From positions 1 through 61,976 of the forward strand of contig JAGAPO010000070.1 of assembly GCA_017623215.1 (NCBI GenBank): a stretch of DNA of 61,976 bases, written 5' to 3'. Positions 26,435-35,048 of this stretch are shown here, piece after piece (the stretch's first letter is position 1; every line of letters starts with the position of its first letter). The notes under the pieces were generated by a model. It saw only the letters and a program-made list of their open reading frames with translations, searched no databases and had not been told where the DNA came from. The translations under genes and the position numbers were made by a program. The stretch is from Lachnospiraceae bacterium. Its GTDB lineage: Bacteria > Bacillota > Clostridia > Lachnospirales > Lachnospiraceae.

Positions 26435-27007
26435 TTAAGCAAGCTCGCTTAATGCCATCCGCAGTGCCTTCATATTGCCTTCAATGACCTCCGGCTTGGA
26501 TGCGAACTTATGCTCAAAGGAATGCTGCATCTCCTTTAAGAACAGCTCTTCCTCCATAATTCCGCTCACCTTGACGATGGATGCAAGCATGGGCGTGTTG
26601 GGGAAATACTTGCCAAGCGCTGCAATGGATACCTTTCTTGCATCAATGACATATACCTTGCCCTCGTAGCCCTTTAGCTTCGGGATAATCTCCTCTTTCG
26701 CCTTCTCGGTGTTGATTACAATTGCCCCTTCTTTCTTCAGGCCCTTTGTTACATCAACGTCATCCAGCAGGGAATCGTCCACAACTACCACATAATCCGG
26801 GTTGTAAATGTTCGAGTGTACGCGGATTGCCTTATCGCTGATTCGGTTATATGCGGTAATCGGCGCTCCCATACGCTCCGGGCCGTACTCGGGAAATCCC
26901 TGTACATATTTGCCGGTGCCGAACGCAACATCCGCAAGCAGAAGCGCCGCTGTCTTCGCACCCTGACCGCCGCGTCCGTGCCATCTGATTTCAATTAAGT
27001 CCTTCAT
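26435..27007 (-). CDS. porC: Pyruvate:ferredoxin oxidoreductase, gamma subunit
   Basis: A 190-residue gamma subunit with the hallmark N-terminus IEIRWHGRGGQGAKTAA and the GFPEYGPERMGAP segment. It is the first gene of the por operon. Start 27007 follows GGAGG at 5 nt; the frame open to 27064 is unsupported. The four-gene form differs from the single-chain PFOR common in clostridia. Confidence 0.93.
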   Translation of the reverse strand: MKDLIEIRWHGRGGQGAKTAALLLADVAFGTGKYVQGFPEYGPERMGAPITAYNRISDKAIRVHSNIYNPDYVVVVDDSLLDDVDVTKGLKKEGAIVINTEKAKEEIIPKLKGYEGKVYVIDARKVSIAALGKYFPNTPMLASIVKVSGIMEEELFLKEMQHSFEHKFASKPEVIEGNMKALRMALSELA

Positions 27008-27175
27008 TCCTTCCTCCATTTCTGCACGCACGGCCCTGCTTTGTACAAGCCGCCGTACAGACAAATCTCTTGTCGATTATATCGTTATCCTTTGCGGCTG
27101 CGCCTTCCAACCATGCCGGTTTCACACAGTACAGTTTTATCGTAGCACAATATCGCCGCAATCGTATACTGTTCT

Positions 27176-27204
27176 ATTATATTTCTTTTTTCCACAAAAT
27201 ACAA
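27176..27204 (-). promoter_or_regulatory. por operon promoter
   Basis: Minus-strand TTGTAT, a 17-nt spacer and TATAAT, giving a leader of about 160 nt before porC. The 397-bp divergent gap 27008-27404 also carries the promoter of the opposite gene. No riboswitch is recognised in it. Confidence 0.75.
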
Positions 27205-27315
27205 GAAAAATTTTGTATTACTCCCCTCACAATCCGCTTACCATTGATTCCGCTCACAATTAATTCCGCGCCGACAAAATGGCCCCCTTACCTGACCCCG
27301 GAACGAATTTATAAC

Positions 27316-27344
27316 TTGCCTTGCCTTTCCGATTCGCTTATAAT
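27316..27344 (+). promoter_or_regulatory. Promoter of the ABC-class ATPase gene
   Basis: TTGCCT, a 17-nt spacer and TATAAT, 60 nt before the start at 27405. Confidence 0.7.
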
Positions 27345-27404
27345 AAAAGAAATCGAATCGAACGCCTCTTTTATGGCGTTCGGAAGAAATGGAGACTGCG
27401 AATC

Positions 27405-29213
27405 ATGAATACATCAACTAATCTGCGGAACCTTCTCGCTTCCGTCAATCACAAAAGCTATCCCGCGTACAAGTCCCTTCAGGGACAGTACAATTTTGGA
27501 GACTATACGCTCTGCATCGATCACGTACAGGGCGACCCGTTCGCCGCACCCTCCAAGCTCCGCATCCTGATGCGCCAGAGCATCGCCGGATTCCCGGCGG
27601 ATTATTATTCGCTTCCGGATCGGAAAATCGCTCTTGAGGATTATATCATCCGCCTTTTCGGCGCTCAGGCGGCCAAATACACCTTTAAGGCAAAGGGTTC
27701 CGGCAAGAGCGGCCTCATCTCCGTGAGCCGACCGGGTCAGGAGATATTGGAGCGTACCGCCTGTAATATTTCCGGGCAGCAGCTTGAGATGCGCTTCGAG
27801 GTTGGCTTTCCGGCCAACGGACGCAATATCCAGTCGGACGAGCTTGCAAAGATCTTCTTTGATTTTCTGCCGGCGGCGGTAAACGCGGTATTCTATTACA
27901 AGAAGCTGAACGCGGCAGCGGTAAAGGCTGTAATTGAGCTGGCAGACGATCAGGCATTCATACGAAAGGAGCTGGCGCGCTTAAAGCTGGCCGCCTTTGT
28001 CGCGGACGGTTCCATTCTTCCCAGAGAAAGCGGCGTGTCGGAACGTCCGATGAAGGGCGCGGTTCCCTTCGCATCTCCGGAAAGCCTCTCTGTCACTTTG
28101 AACCTTCCCCACAAAGGAGCGCTTTCCGGCATGGGAATTCCGAACGGAATCACCTTAATCGTCGGCGGCGGCTATCACGGCAAGTCCACGCTGCTGGAAG
28201 CCCTGGAGCTTGGCGTCTATAATCATATTGCGGGGGACGGCCGCGAATACGTCATTACGGATTCTTCCGCGGTCAAGATCCGCGCAGAGGACGGGCGAAG
28301 CATTCGCGGAACCAATATTTCTTATTTTATCAATAACCTTCCGAACAAAAAGGACACCGTACACTTTTACACGGAGGACGCATCCGGAAGCACCTCCCAG
28401 GCAGCCTGCGTTGTAGAAGCAATCGAAGCCGGATCCCGGCTGCTTCTGATTGATGAGGATACCTCGGCGACGAATTTCATGGTACGGGATGAATTGATGC
28501 AGCGGGTAATCCGCAGGGAGCAGGAACCGATTACCCCGTTCATCAACCGTATCCGCCCGCTGTATGAGGAGCATAACGTATCCACAATTCTGGTTGCCGG
28601 AAGCAGCGGTGATTTCTTTCTGAAAGCGGACACCATCCTGCAGATGGACACCTACCGCCCGTATGATATTACGGAGAAGGCGAAGAAGATGAGCCTGGAA
28701 TTCTATTCCGATTCCGCCTCCTCAAAGACCTTTGCGAACGCCCTCTCTTCTTTTCGCCCGGACGCGGAATTCCCGAAGCATTCGGAAGCCGAGAATCCCT
28801 CCGCACCTGTTCTTCCAGGCGGCCGCACACCTGTCGTCATGAACTCCAGGCGTATTCTGCTGCCCGGCAGCTTCGAGAAGAAACGCGATCGTCTCAAGAT
28901 CAAATGCCATGGCAAAGACTCCATTCAGCTTGGCTTTGAGGATATCGATCTGCGCTATGTTGAACAGATTGCCGACTATGAACAGACCAACTCGCTCGCC
29001 TACTTCCTACGTTATGCAGACGAACAGCTGTTAGACGGAACCAAAGATCTGAATGAGGTTGTAAAAGAACTCATGGCAATCGTATCGCAAAAGGGACTGT
29101 CCGCCCTCTCCGATTCCTCTTATCTTCCTGATTTTCTCGCAATGCCGCGCATCCAGGAGGTCTATGCCTGCTTCAACCGCTGCAGGAGTCTGAAAATAAA
29201 AGGCATCCGATAG
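27405..29213 (+). CDS. Predicted ABC-class ATPase
   Basis: A 602-residue soluble protein of the ABC_ATPase family (COG3044 type) found in many bacteria with unknown function. The Walker A motif is GGGYHGKST (254-262); a Walker B-like RLLLIDEDTSATNF lies near residue 360, followed by FINRIRPLYEEHNVSTILVAGSSGDFF, a switch-like segment. The N-terminal 240 residues are family-specific. There is no transmembrane part, so it is not a transporter on its own. Start 27405 has GGAG 10 nt upstream. It is monocistronic, with a strong terminator after it. Confidence 0.88.
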   Translation: MNTSTNLRNLLASVNHKSYPAYKSLQGQYNFGDYTLCIDHVQGDPFAAPSKLRILMRQSIAGFPADYYSLPDRKIALEDYIIRLFGAQAAKYTFKAKGSGKSGLISVSRPGQEILERTACNISGQQLEMRFEVGFPANGRNIQSDELAKIFFDFLPAAVNAVFYYKKLNAAAVKAVIELADDQAFIRKELARLKLAAFVADGSILPRESGVSERPMKGAVPFASPESLSVTLNLPHKGALSGMGIPNGITLIVGGGYHGKSTLLEALELGVYNHIAGDGREYVITDSSAVKIRAEDGRSIRGTNISYFINNLPNKKDTVHFYTEDASGSTSQAACVVEAIEAGSRLLLIDEDTSATNFMVRDELMQRVIRREQEPITPFINRIRPLYEEHNVSTILVAGSSGDFFLKADTILQMDTYRPYDITEKAKKMSLEFYSDSASSKTFANALSSFRPDAEFPKHSEAENPSAPVLPGGRTPVVMNSRRILLPGSFEKKRDRLKIKCHGKDSIQLGFEDIDLRYVEQIADYEQTNSLAYFLRYADEQLLDGTKDLNEVVKELMAIVSQKGLSALSDSSYLPDFLAMPRIQEVYACFNRCRSLKIKGIR

Positions 29214-29226
29214 TATTCGCCAATCC

Positions 29227-29263
29227 CCCGGCATCAGACATTATCTGACAGCCGGGTTTTTTT
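29227..29263 (+). terminator. Terminator of the ABC-class ATPase gene
   Basis: Stem CCCGGC/GCCGGG enclosing TCAGA/TCTGA, then seven T, starting 14 nt after the stop codon. Confidence 0.93.
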
Positions 29264-29289
29264 ATTTTGGCTGTTTTTGCCCATATAAG

Positions 29290-29304
29290 GCAATAAATTG
29301 TTGC
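29290..29304. promoter_or_regulatory. TTGTTGC-type palindrome upstream of XRE regulator 1
   Basis: Imperfect palindrome GCAATAAATTGTTGC. Similar TTGTTG(C) elements precede the paralogous regulators at 54378 and 55150. The -10 TATAAT is at 29357-29362, with no clear -35. Confidence 0.45.
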
Positions 29305-29452
29305 TTTCTGTTCAAAACAAACCTTCAATTTTTCATCTTATTTTTACCTGATTTCGTATAATATAATAAGCAAGAAAGGGACTCATCCCTATGTTTTTTT
29401 CGCCGTCCTCCAGAAGACGGCCGACCAAAATCTAATTACAGGAGTACTATCG

Positions 29453-29932
29453 ATGACAGAAAAACAAACTGATACCTTAGAGGCGGATTTTCTTTCAGCC
29501 GGCCTTCTGCCTGCCAAAATCCGGCAGCTCCGTCTGGAACATCATTACACACAGCGCTTTGTCGCGGAACATCTTAATATTTCCCCGCAGGCTTATGGCT
29601 ATTACGAACGTGGGCAGCGCAAGCTTACCTCCTCTATGATGGCAATTCTATCGGCTCTGTATCACATCAACATTATGGAGCTTATGGAGCTTGAACTGAC
29701 CGACTCCAATCCTGAATTAATGAATTCTCTCGTCCGCGATGCCGCTCCCGCATCCGGTTCCTCTCTCCGCTGTCCGCCCAAACCGGGATATGTCTACGAG
29801 CAGTTGACACTTCAGGAATATCAGCTCGTCAATTACTATCGTAAATTGCCCGCTTCTGTAAAAAGCGACATTTCTTTCATGGTTGCTCCAAGGAATCGCC
29901 GCGGTTCCGGAAAAAAAGATAACATCTTCTAA
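29453..29932 (+). CDS. XRE-family regulator, paralog 1
   Basis: A 159-residue protein with an N-terminal lambda-repressor-type helix-turn-helix (KIRQLRLEHHYTQRFVAEHLNISPQAYGYYERGQRK, about 20-55) and a C-terminal module LTLQEYQLVNYYRKLPASVKSDI. Both halves match the regulators at 54378 and 55150. Start 29453 follows GGAG at 9 nt. The leader has a small hairpin near 29403-29420. It is probably an autoregulated DNA-binding protein; the targets are unknown. Confidence 0.85.
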   Translation: MTEKQTDTLEADFLSAGLLPAKIRQLRLEHHYTQRFVAEHLNISPQAYGYYERGQRKLTSSMMAILSALYHINIMELMELELTDSNPELMNSLVRDAAPASGSSLRCPPKPGYVYEQLTLQEYQLVNYYRKLPASVKSDISFMVAPRNRRGSGKKDNIF

Positions 29933-30034
29933 ATAAATATATAATCATTAGTATTTACTATCTGATATTGCATTCAGTATTTTCTGATTTTTATTATTCC
30001 AATGCTGATATATGGGTTTTGCATCCTTTTGCTT

Positions 30035-30078
30035 GAATGTCATTCCGGTCGTCATTTTAAAATTATCGAACGACATTC
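30035..30078. promoter_or_regulatory. Inverted repeat upstream of XRE regulator 2
   Basis: GAATGTC (30035-30041) and GACATTC (30072-30078) form a perfect 7-bp inverted repeat, with GTCGT/ACGAC nested inside. It lies about 120 nt before the gene at 30199, near a TATAAT box. The rest of 29933-30198 is AT-rich and featureless. Confidence 0.4.
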
Positions 30079-30198
30079 CCATATTTTTCCTTTTATTTCG
30101 TTTATAATGGGTAAAACTTTACCTTGTAGAAACCGCTGTCAACCAGTTGGATTCCCAAGCACTGATTTGTGGTTTGCCTGTAGAAATGGAGGATTCTT

Positions 30199-30624
30199 AT
30201 GAAGAAAATAAACACCAAAGATAATTGGAACAACGGCGCACCAAAAGTCTTTAATGTTATTGATACCGTTGAAGATCCTGTTACGAAGGATTATGTTCGT
30301 CTTTTATATGATCAACTGACCCGTTTCTGCCAGGAATGTGCCTGCACCTCGGCGGAAATGAGCAAAAAGCTGAATAAAAGCAGCGGCTATTTCAGTAAAA
30401 TTGAAAGCCGCAAGGCATTTCCGTCCATGGAGACTTTTCTGGATTTTTGTACTGTATGCAAAATTCATCCGAAGGAATTTTTTGACGCTGATTTTGAATA
30501 TTCGTATCAAGCGAGAATTGCAGGTGATAAGCTGAGCCTGCTGACTTCCGAACAGCTGAGAATCGTAACGGAGCTAATTGACCAGTTCATAGAATTGAAC
30601 GGACAGACAACCGAACAAAAATGA
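30199..30624 (+). CDS. XRE-family regulator, type 2
   Basis: A 141-residue protein with one helix-turn-helix domain in the middle (CQECACTSAEMSKKLNKSSGYFSKIESRKAFPSMETF, about 42-80) and a C-terminal helix, LTSEQLRIVTELIDQFIELN. It does not share the GYYERG core of the other three regulators in this window. Start 30199 follows GGAGG at 7 nt. Its stop codon is inside the following hairpin. Targets unknown. Confidence 0.83.
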   Translation: MKKINTKDNWNNGAPKVFNVIDTVEDPVTKDYVRLLYDQLTRFCQECACTSAEMSKKLNKSSGYFSKIESRKAFPSMETFLDFCTVCKIHPKEFFDADFEYSYQARIAGDKLSLLTSEQLRIVTELIDQFIELNGQTTEQK

Positions 30625-30653
30625 GCAGAACCCCAAAATACCGTTCTGCTCAT
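30621..30653 (+). terminator. Hairpin at the end of XRE regulator 2
   Basis: A perfect 11-bp repeat ATGAGCAGAAC/GTTCTGCTCAT starting within the stop codon; no T-run follows. The remaining gap to 30863 has further stems, including GAGTTCCG/CGGAACTC inside CGCCCG/CGGGCG (about 30661-30712) and CCGAAG/CTTCGG. Their roles are unclear. Confidence 0.55.
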
Positions 30654-30863
30654 AAGCCCACGCCCGCTTTCCTTCCGGAGCAGGGAGTTCCGTCTTGCGG
30701 AACTCGGGCGTCCTGCAAGGCTGCACGAACACCCTCCTTCCCTTTCTGTCTCCTGCACCTCCCCGACCGAAGAACGTTTCTTTACTCTCCTTCGGAATAG
30801 AACGGAACATAGCCGTTATCATATTTCACATAAATCCGGGACGTTTTTTATTCTGCCGATTCC

Positions 30864-31991
30864 TCATTGCTCCTCCTTCTGTTCATGATTCTCGCAGCTG
30901 TCCGGTGCCTGGGCATTCCCTGCTGACTTCGCAGCATGTTCTCTCTGCTTCTTTGCATTCTTCTCAAGCTTCTTAATCATTCTTCCCACAACAAGGAACA
31001 GTACAATAATCAGAATCGCCCAGAAGATCAGGTAAATAAAATTCGTTACGAACCAAACCGCGAAATCCTTTGCTCCCTCCACGATATCCGAAATGGTATC
31101 GGAGAAGCCTCTGCTCATTCGATCCACTAAGGTAAGCGGTTCTTCCTTCGTCATCTCCAGTACCTCCTGAATATTCAGGCTGACCGTGCTGTAGCTCACC
31201 AGGTTATCGTAGGTGCGAAGCTGGGACGCATAGGACTCCAGCTGATAACGAACTTCACTCAGACGTTCCTCAAGCGTAATAATATCTTCGATCTTATCCG
31301 CCTTTTCTAACAGAGCAAGCAGTCTTTCCTGCTCAATCTCAAGCGCTTTCTTCCGACTCTCGGTATCCACGTAGGACATGGTAATATCGGTTGCGTTCTT
31401 GCTCTCGTTCGTAATATTCCCAAGATTACCGACCGTGTTCAGGAAGGCTTCAAAATACTGCTGCGGAATTCTCGCGGTAATATACGCATATCGGGAATAG
31501 CGTCCGCTGTAGTAGCTCTTATTGTTGTTCTCGTAATTCTCAATGTATCCGCCAAGCTGCGCAATCTCAGCCTCAATCTGCTCCAGGAATGTATCATAAT
31601 CCATGGTTTCCACAGTCAGGCTCGCTTCCTTTATCAGCTTTCTCGCGCTGTCGTTCAGTGTAATGGACTCAGAGCTCGTCACGGAAGTGCTCCCGCTCTC
31701 GTACCCATCCGCCGAATCCCACTCCGTCTCTACGGTCTCCTGAACCCAGCCCCCCTGCGCAGCCGTCGCTGCCATGGTTGTAGACACCATATAATTCCCC
31801 GCGTCATAGGCTTCGCTCTTGGCGTTGTCCTTTGCAGCGTTACATCCTCCAAACAGCAGCAGCGCTGCAAGGATCACAGCAAGGGATGCGGCCCTTTTTC
31901 CTGTTCCTTTGCGCCTTCCCGCCCTTTGTCCTACCTGGTTCCGGGCATTCTCACCTTGCTTTTGCATGCTCCAACGATTCTTTTTTCTCAT
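30864..31991 (-). CDS. DUF4349-domain lipoprotein
   Basis: A 375-residue membrane-anchored lipoprotein. A basic N-terminus is followed by a signal segment with lipobox LFGGC (Cys50), a Ser/Thr-rich stretch, the DUF4349 domain (LIKEASLTVETMDYDTFLEQIEAEIAQLGGYIENYE onward) with a long coiled coil, one C-terminal membrane helix (about 320-345) and a charged tail. The function of the family is unknown; an envelope role is likely. Start 31991 follows GGAGGAG at 7 nt. Confidence 0.88.
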   Translation of the reverse strand: MRKKNRWSMQKQGENARNQVGQRAGRRKGTGKRAASLAVILAALLLFGGCNAAKDNAKSEAYDAGNYMVSTTMAATAAQGGWVQETVETEWDSADGYESGSTSVTSSESITLNDSARKLIKEASLTVETMDYDTFLEQIEAEIAQLGGYIENYENNNKSYYSGRYSRYAYITARIPQQYFEAFLNTVGNLGNITNESKNATDITMSYVDTESRKKALEIEQERLLALLEKADKIEDIITLEERLSEVRYQLESYASQLRTYDNLVSYSTVSLNIQEVLEMTKEEPLTLVDRMSRGFSDTISDIVEGAKDFAVWFVTNFIYLIFWAILIIVLFLVVGRMIKKLEKNAKKQREHAAKSAGNAQAPDSCENHEQKEEQ

Positions 31992-32104
31992 AAAAAATCT
32001 CCTCCTTCTTTGTCTTATGGTTTGTATTTCCTTTTATAACCATTAGACGAAGGAAGGAGGAGACCGGTTCCCGTTCTTTTAAACTTTTTCTATTATTTTA
32101 CTTT

Positions 32105-32947
32105 TTACCGAATGCTTCCCTTCAGTGCCAGATACTGATCAAAGATCAGCCGGCTGATCTTTGAGCCAAATCTCGTTGACGGATGTCCGGAATAATAGAT
32201 GGAATCGCTGAAATTCTTATTCATCAGGACAATCACGTATTTTCCATAGGGTGTGGATACGATACCGCCGTCATTGCGGCACGCATCCATGCTTCCGCTT
32301 TTGCTTGCGACATAGATCAGTTCCTCCTCGCCCGTATCCTCGCTGTCGAGCAGATAGGCCGGAAATGCTCCGGTCAGCATCGAATTATAGTGCTGCTTTC
32401 TTAAAATCTCAAGCATCTGCTCCGATGCGGACGCGCTGACCAGCTCGCCCTTTACGATCCGCTCGAACATCGCCGCGTAATCTCTCGGCGTCGTGGTTCC
32501 AAGCTTTTCATATTTTTCAAAATCAATCTTATTATGAAGCACCGTATCCTTCAGCCCCTGCTTTTGAATGAACGCGTTAATCGTGTCAATGCCCAGATAA
32601 TCAATCAGCATATTGGTGGCGATATTATCGCTGACAATAATCATCAGAATCGCCACGTTCTTTACTGTCATCGTCACACCCAAATCCAGGCTTCTTAATA
32701 TACCGCTTCCGTTGATGTAATTCTCCTTTGTATAGACGAGCATATCGGACAGGCTCTTATTGCCCTTCTCCACCTCATCGAACAGGGCTCCCATGATAAA
32801 TACCTTGCAGCAGCTCGCAGTCTCGAACTTCTCCTGCGAATTCATCTCCAGTACATTTCCATTCATATCGTTCACGTAGATTCCCATCAGTCCGTCATAG
32901 CTTGCAAGCTCGGCTTTGATGCGATCCTCTAATGTAATTTCTTTCAT
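32105..32947 (-). CDS. Class A beta-lactamase-fold serine hydrolase, no signal peptide (1)
   Basis: A 280-residue protein with the three active-site motifs of the serine beta-lactamase/PBP fold: SCCK (Ser45, Lys48), SDN (106-108) and KSG (216-218). I see no ExxLN deacylation motif and no export signal, so it is unlikely to be a classic secreted beta-lactamase. It lies downstream of an M19 dipeptidase, NlpC/P60 peptidase and dipeptide epimerase, which suggests a hydrolase of cell-wall peptides or related amides inside the cell. Start 32947 has GGAG 9 nt upstream; the earlier GTG at 32980 would abut the dipeptidase stop. A second homolog is at 36231-37031. Confidence 0.85.
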   Translation of the reverse strand: MKEITLEDRIKAELASYDGLMGIYVNDMNGNVLEMNSQEKFETASCCKVFIMGALFDEVEKGNKSLSDMLVYTKENYINGSGILRSLDLGVTMTVKNVAILMIIVSDNIATNMLIDYLGIDTINAFIQKQGLKDTVLHNKIDFEKYEKLGTTTPRDYAAMFERIVKGELVSASASEQMLEILRKQHYNSMLTGAFPAYLLDSEDTGEEELIYVASKSGSMDACRNDGGIVSTPYGKYVIVLMNKNFSDSIYYSGHPSTRFGSKISRLIFDQYLALKGSIR

Positions 32948-32981
32948 AGTAACTGACTCCTTTCCAATCCTTTTTTTCACA

Positions 32982-33983
32982 CTATTTCCAGACTTCCTTA
33001 TACAGATTCAACACGTTCTTATAGAAGATTCCTTCGATCTCCTCCTGGCCGAGCCCTGCTTTCCAGAGCGCATCCTCCAGCATCGGCATAAAGGACGCAT
33101 CCTTCAGATCCCGATGCGGCGAGATGCCGTCAAAATCCGAGCCGAGGCCGATGCACCCATAACCGCCGACCTTGCCGATATGTAAGATATGCTGCACGAT
33201 CTGATCAATCGTTCCAACTGCGCGCTCCTTGGTCATATAATCCGGATCCAGGAACTCCGGACAGTAATTCATTCCCATGACGCCGCCATGTTCGGCAAGC
33301 CTGCGAATCATATCATCAGTCAGATTGCGGATGTGCGGACAAATCGCTCTGGCATCCGAGTGGCTTGCAACAAAAGGCTTTTTCGTGTATTTTACCACAT
33401 CGTAGAAGCCTGCATCCGACAGATGAGAGACGTCAATTACCATTCCAAGTCGCTCCATCTCCTGAATCATCTCGATTCCAAGAGGCGTCAGGCCGCTCTC
33501 CGTGTTTGGTACGCCGGGCTTCGTACGCTCTCCGCCCGGAGTCAGCGCGTTCGGCCAGCCGAGCTCATTCTGATAATTCCAGGTCACCGTCAGCATCCGC
33601 ACTCCAAGTCGGTAAAAATCCCGAAGGAACGCAGGATTTCCAAGCAGCACGCCGCCCTCCTCAATTGTAAGCACCGCGGACATCTTTCCTTCCTTCTGAT
33701 TATTCAAAATATCCTCATAGGTGAACGCAGGCTTAATCAAATCCTGGTTCTTCTCAAGCTCCTCATAATAGGTGTCCGCAAGCTCCATACACCACTCGAA
33801 TGGACGCTCTCTTTTTCCAAGATTGACAAACAGCGCAAAATTCTGTACCAGATAATCACCTTTCTGCATTTTCTCCAGGTCGATATTCAGATCATTCTTC
33901 CTCAGAGTTCTGATATCTTCCCCCTTTTTTTTGCTGTACAAAATCTCCGATATGGTGTCACAATGCATATCTGCAACTTTCAT
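32982..33983 (-). CDS. Membrane dipeptidase-type (M19) metallo-dipeptidase
   Basis: A 333-residue M19 dipeptidase without a signal peptide. Metal-binding motifs are visible: ADMHCDT near the N-terminus, the bridging Glu in LTIEEGG, DVSHLS, and ASHSDARAI. The GLGSDFDGI segment completes the active site. It cleaves dipeptides, including those with D-residues at the C-terminal position. Start 33983 follows GGAGG at 7 nt. Its neighbours point to turnover of L-Ala-D/L-Glu or similar wall-derived dipeptides. Confidence 0.92.
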   Translation of the reverse strand: MKVADMHCDTISEILYSKKKGEDIRTLRKNDLNIDLEKMQKGDYLVQNFALFVNLGKRERPFEWCMELADTYYEELEKNQDLIKPAFTYEDILNNQKEGKMSAVLTIEEGGVLLGNPAFLRDFYRLGVRMLTVTWNYQNELGWPNALTPGGERTKPGVPNTESGLTPLGIEMIQEMERLGMVIDVSHLSDAGFYDVVKYTKKPFVASHSDARAICPHIRNLTDDMIRRLAEHGGVMGMNYCPEFLDPDYMTKERAVGTIDQIVQHILHIGKVGGYGCIGLGSDFDGISPHRDLKDASFMPMLEDALWKAGLGQEEIEGIFYKNVLNLYKEVWK

Positions 33984-34025
33984 GATAAATCCTCCATTCT
34001 TCTGCAATTTCCAACAGCTGCTTTC

Positions 34026-34862
34026 TTAAAAGATCGAACCCACCGCGCTTAAAATCTTCAGCAGATCCTCTCTGTAGTCCGAATCTCCCGGATTCAGGCT
34101 GTTAATAACAACTCCGTCGCTTCCGTTCTTTCCGGTTGAGTGGATATAGCGGCCATCTCCCAGATACATTGCAACATGCCCCGGGAAGAATAACAGGTCC
34201 CCCTTCTTCTTCTCCTCATACGCGATCTCCTTCACCGGAAATCCTTCCTTAATCTTGGCATCCCGGAATATCACGACACCGTTCATCAGATACGACGTCG
34301 AACAAAGTCCCGAGCAGTCGATTCCAAGCGGCGTCTTGCCGCCCCAGCGATACTGTGTTCCCAGATAGGAAAGCGCTCTCCGGCACACAGCCTCGCGGAA
34401 TTCCTCCTCATTGGCCTTCGCCGCGGTCAGATCCATGGACGGCTCCTGATAGTCCGCTACAAAGGACTCCTTGCAGTATCCGGTTCTTCCGTTCGCAAGT
34501 CCTACCTTGACCCAGCCATTCTCATCGGCAGGCTCCAGGAAGCGTACAACCGCGCCTCTCGGAAGGCTGATTACCTGATATCCCTGGTATTTCGGAATGG
34601 ACTGAATATCCACATAACGGCCTGTTATCCAGACTTTTTTATTCTCCTCCCAGGCTTGGATTCTGTCCTCCTGCAGAGTCAATTTCGAAATCTCTGCAAT
34701 TCCCTCATACTGATACGGGGTTCTGACTCTGACCATTCCGTCAGCTACGGTCTCCAGAATCTCAACCTTCATCCCGTACAGAACCTCATCCTCCAGGGAG
34801 GATGTTCTCGCCGCGCTCCGATACAGCGGAACAATCGGTTCATTTACAATTGCATACCTCAT
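34026..34862 (-). CDS. NlpC/P60 (C40) endopeptidase with SH3-like domains
   Basis: A 278-residue cytosolic protein with two SH3b-like domains (about 1-70 and 75-140) followed by an NlpC/P60 domain. The catalytic residues are Cys183 (GIDCSGLC), His229 (FPGHVAMY) and His241 (YIHSTG). The lack of signal peptide and the domain order match YkfC-type gamma-D-glutamyl-diamino-acid endopeptidases, which cut imported murein peptides to L-Ala-D-Glu plus a remainder. This fits its position between the epimerase and the dipeptidase. Start 34862 follows AGGAG at about 9 nt. Confidence 0.9.
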   Translation of the reverse strand: MRYAIVNEPIVPLYRSAARTSSLEDEVLYGMKVEILETVADGMVRVRTPYQYEGIAEISKLTLQEDRIQAWEENKKVWITGRYVDIQSIPKYQGYQVISLPRGAVVRFLEPADENGWVKVGLANGRTGYCKESFVADYQEPSMDLTAAKANEEEFREAVCRRALSYLGTQYRWGGKTPLGIDCSGLCSTSYLMNGVVIFRDAKIKEGFPVKEIAYEEKKKGDLLFFPGHVAMYLGDGRYIHSTGKNGSDGVVINSLNPGDSDYREDLLKILSAVGSIF

Positions 34863-34958
34863 CTTTCTCTCTCCTTTCGCCGCTTTTGCAATATTTGATC
34901 AATACCGGCCTTCCTTACTCAGCCGCCAATATTGAGATACAATACCCTAAAACAAATG

Positions 34959-34987
34959 GTACGTGGCAGATCGTTCCTGCCACGTAC
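34959..34987 (-). terminator. Hairpin between epimerase and NlpC/P60 gene
   Basis: A perfect 11-bp stem GTACGTGGCAG/CTGCCACGTAC with a 7-nt loop, followed on the minus strand by CATTTGTTTTA. It may be a partial terminator that reduces expression of the downstream peptidase genes. Confidence 0.7.
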
Positions 34988-35048
34988 GCGTCTTTGCATC
35001 CTTTTTGTTCTTTTATTCTCTTTGGAATCGTCTTGCCCGCCATCCGAA

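Noticed and set aside
30574..30822. 82-codon minus-strand frame next to XRE regulator 2
   Set aside because: It overlaps the end of the regulator antisense and hairpins; no credible start site.
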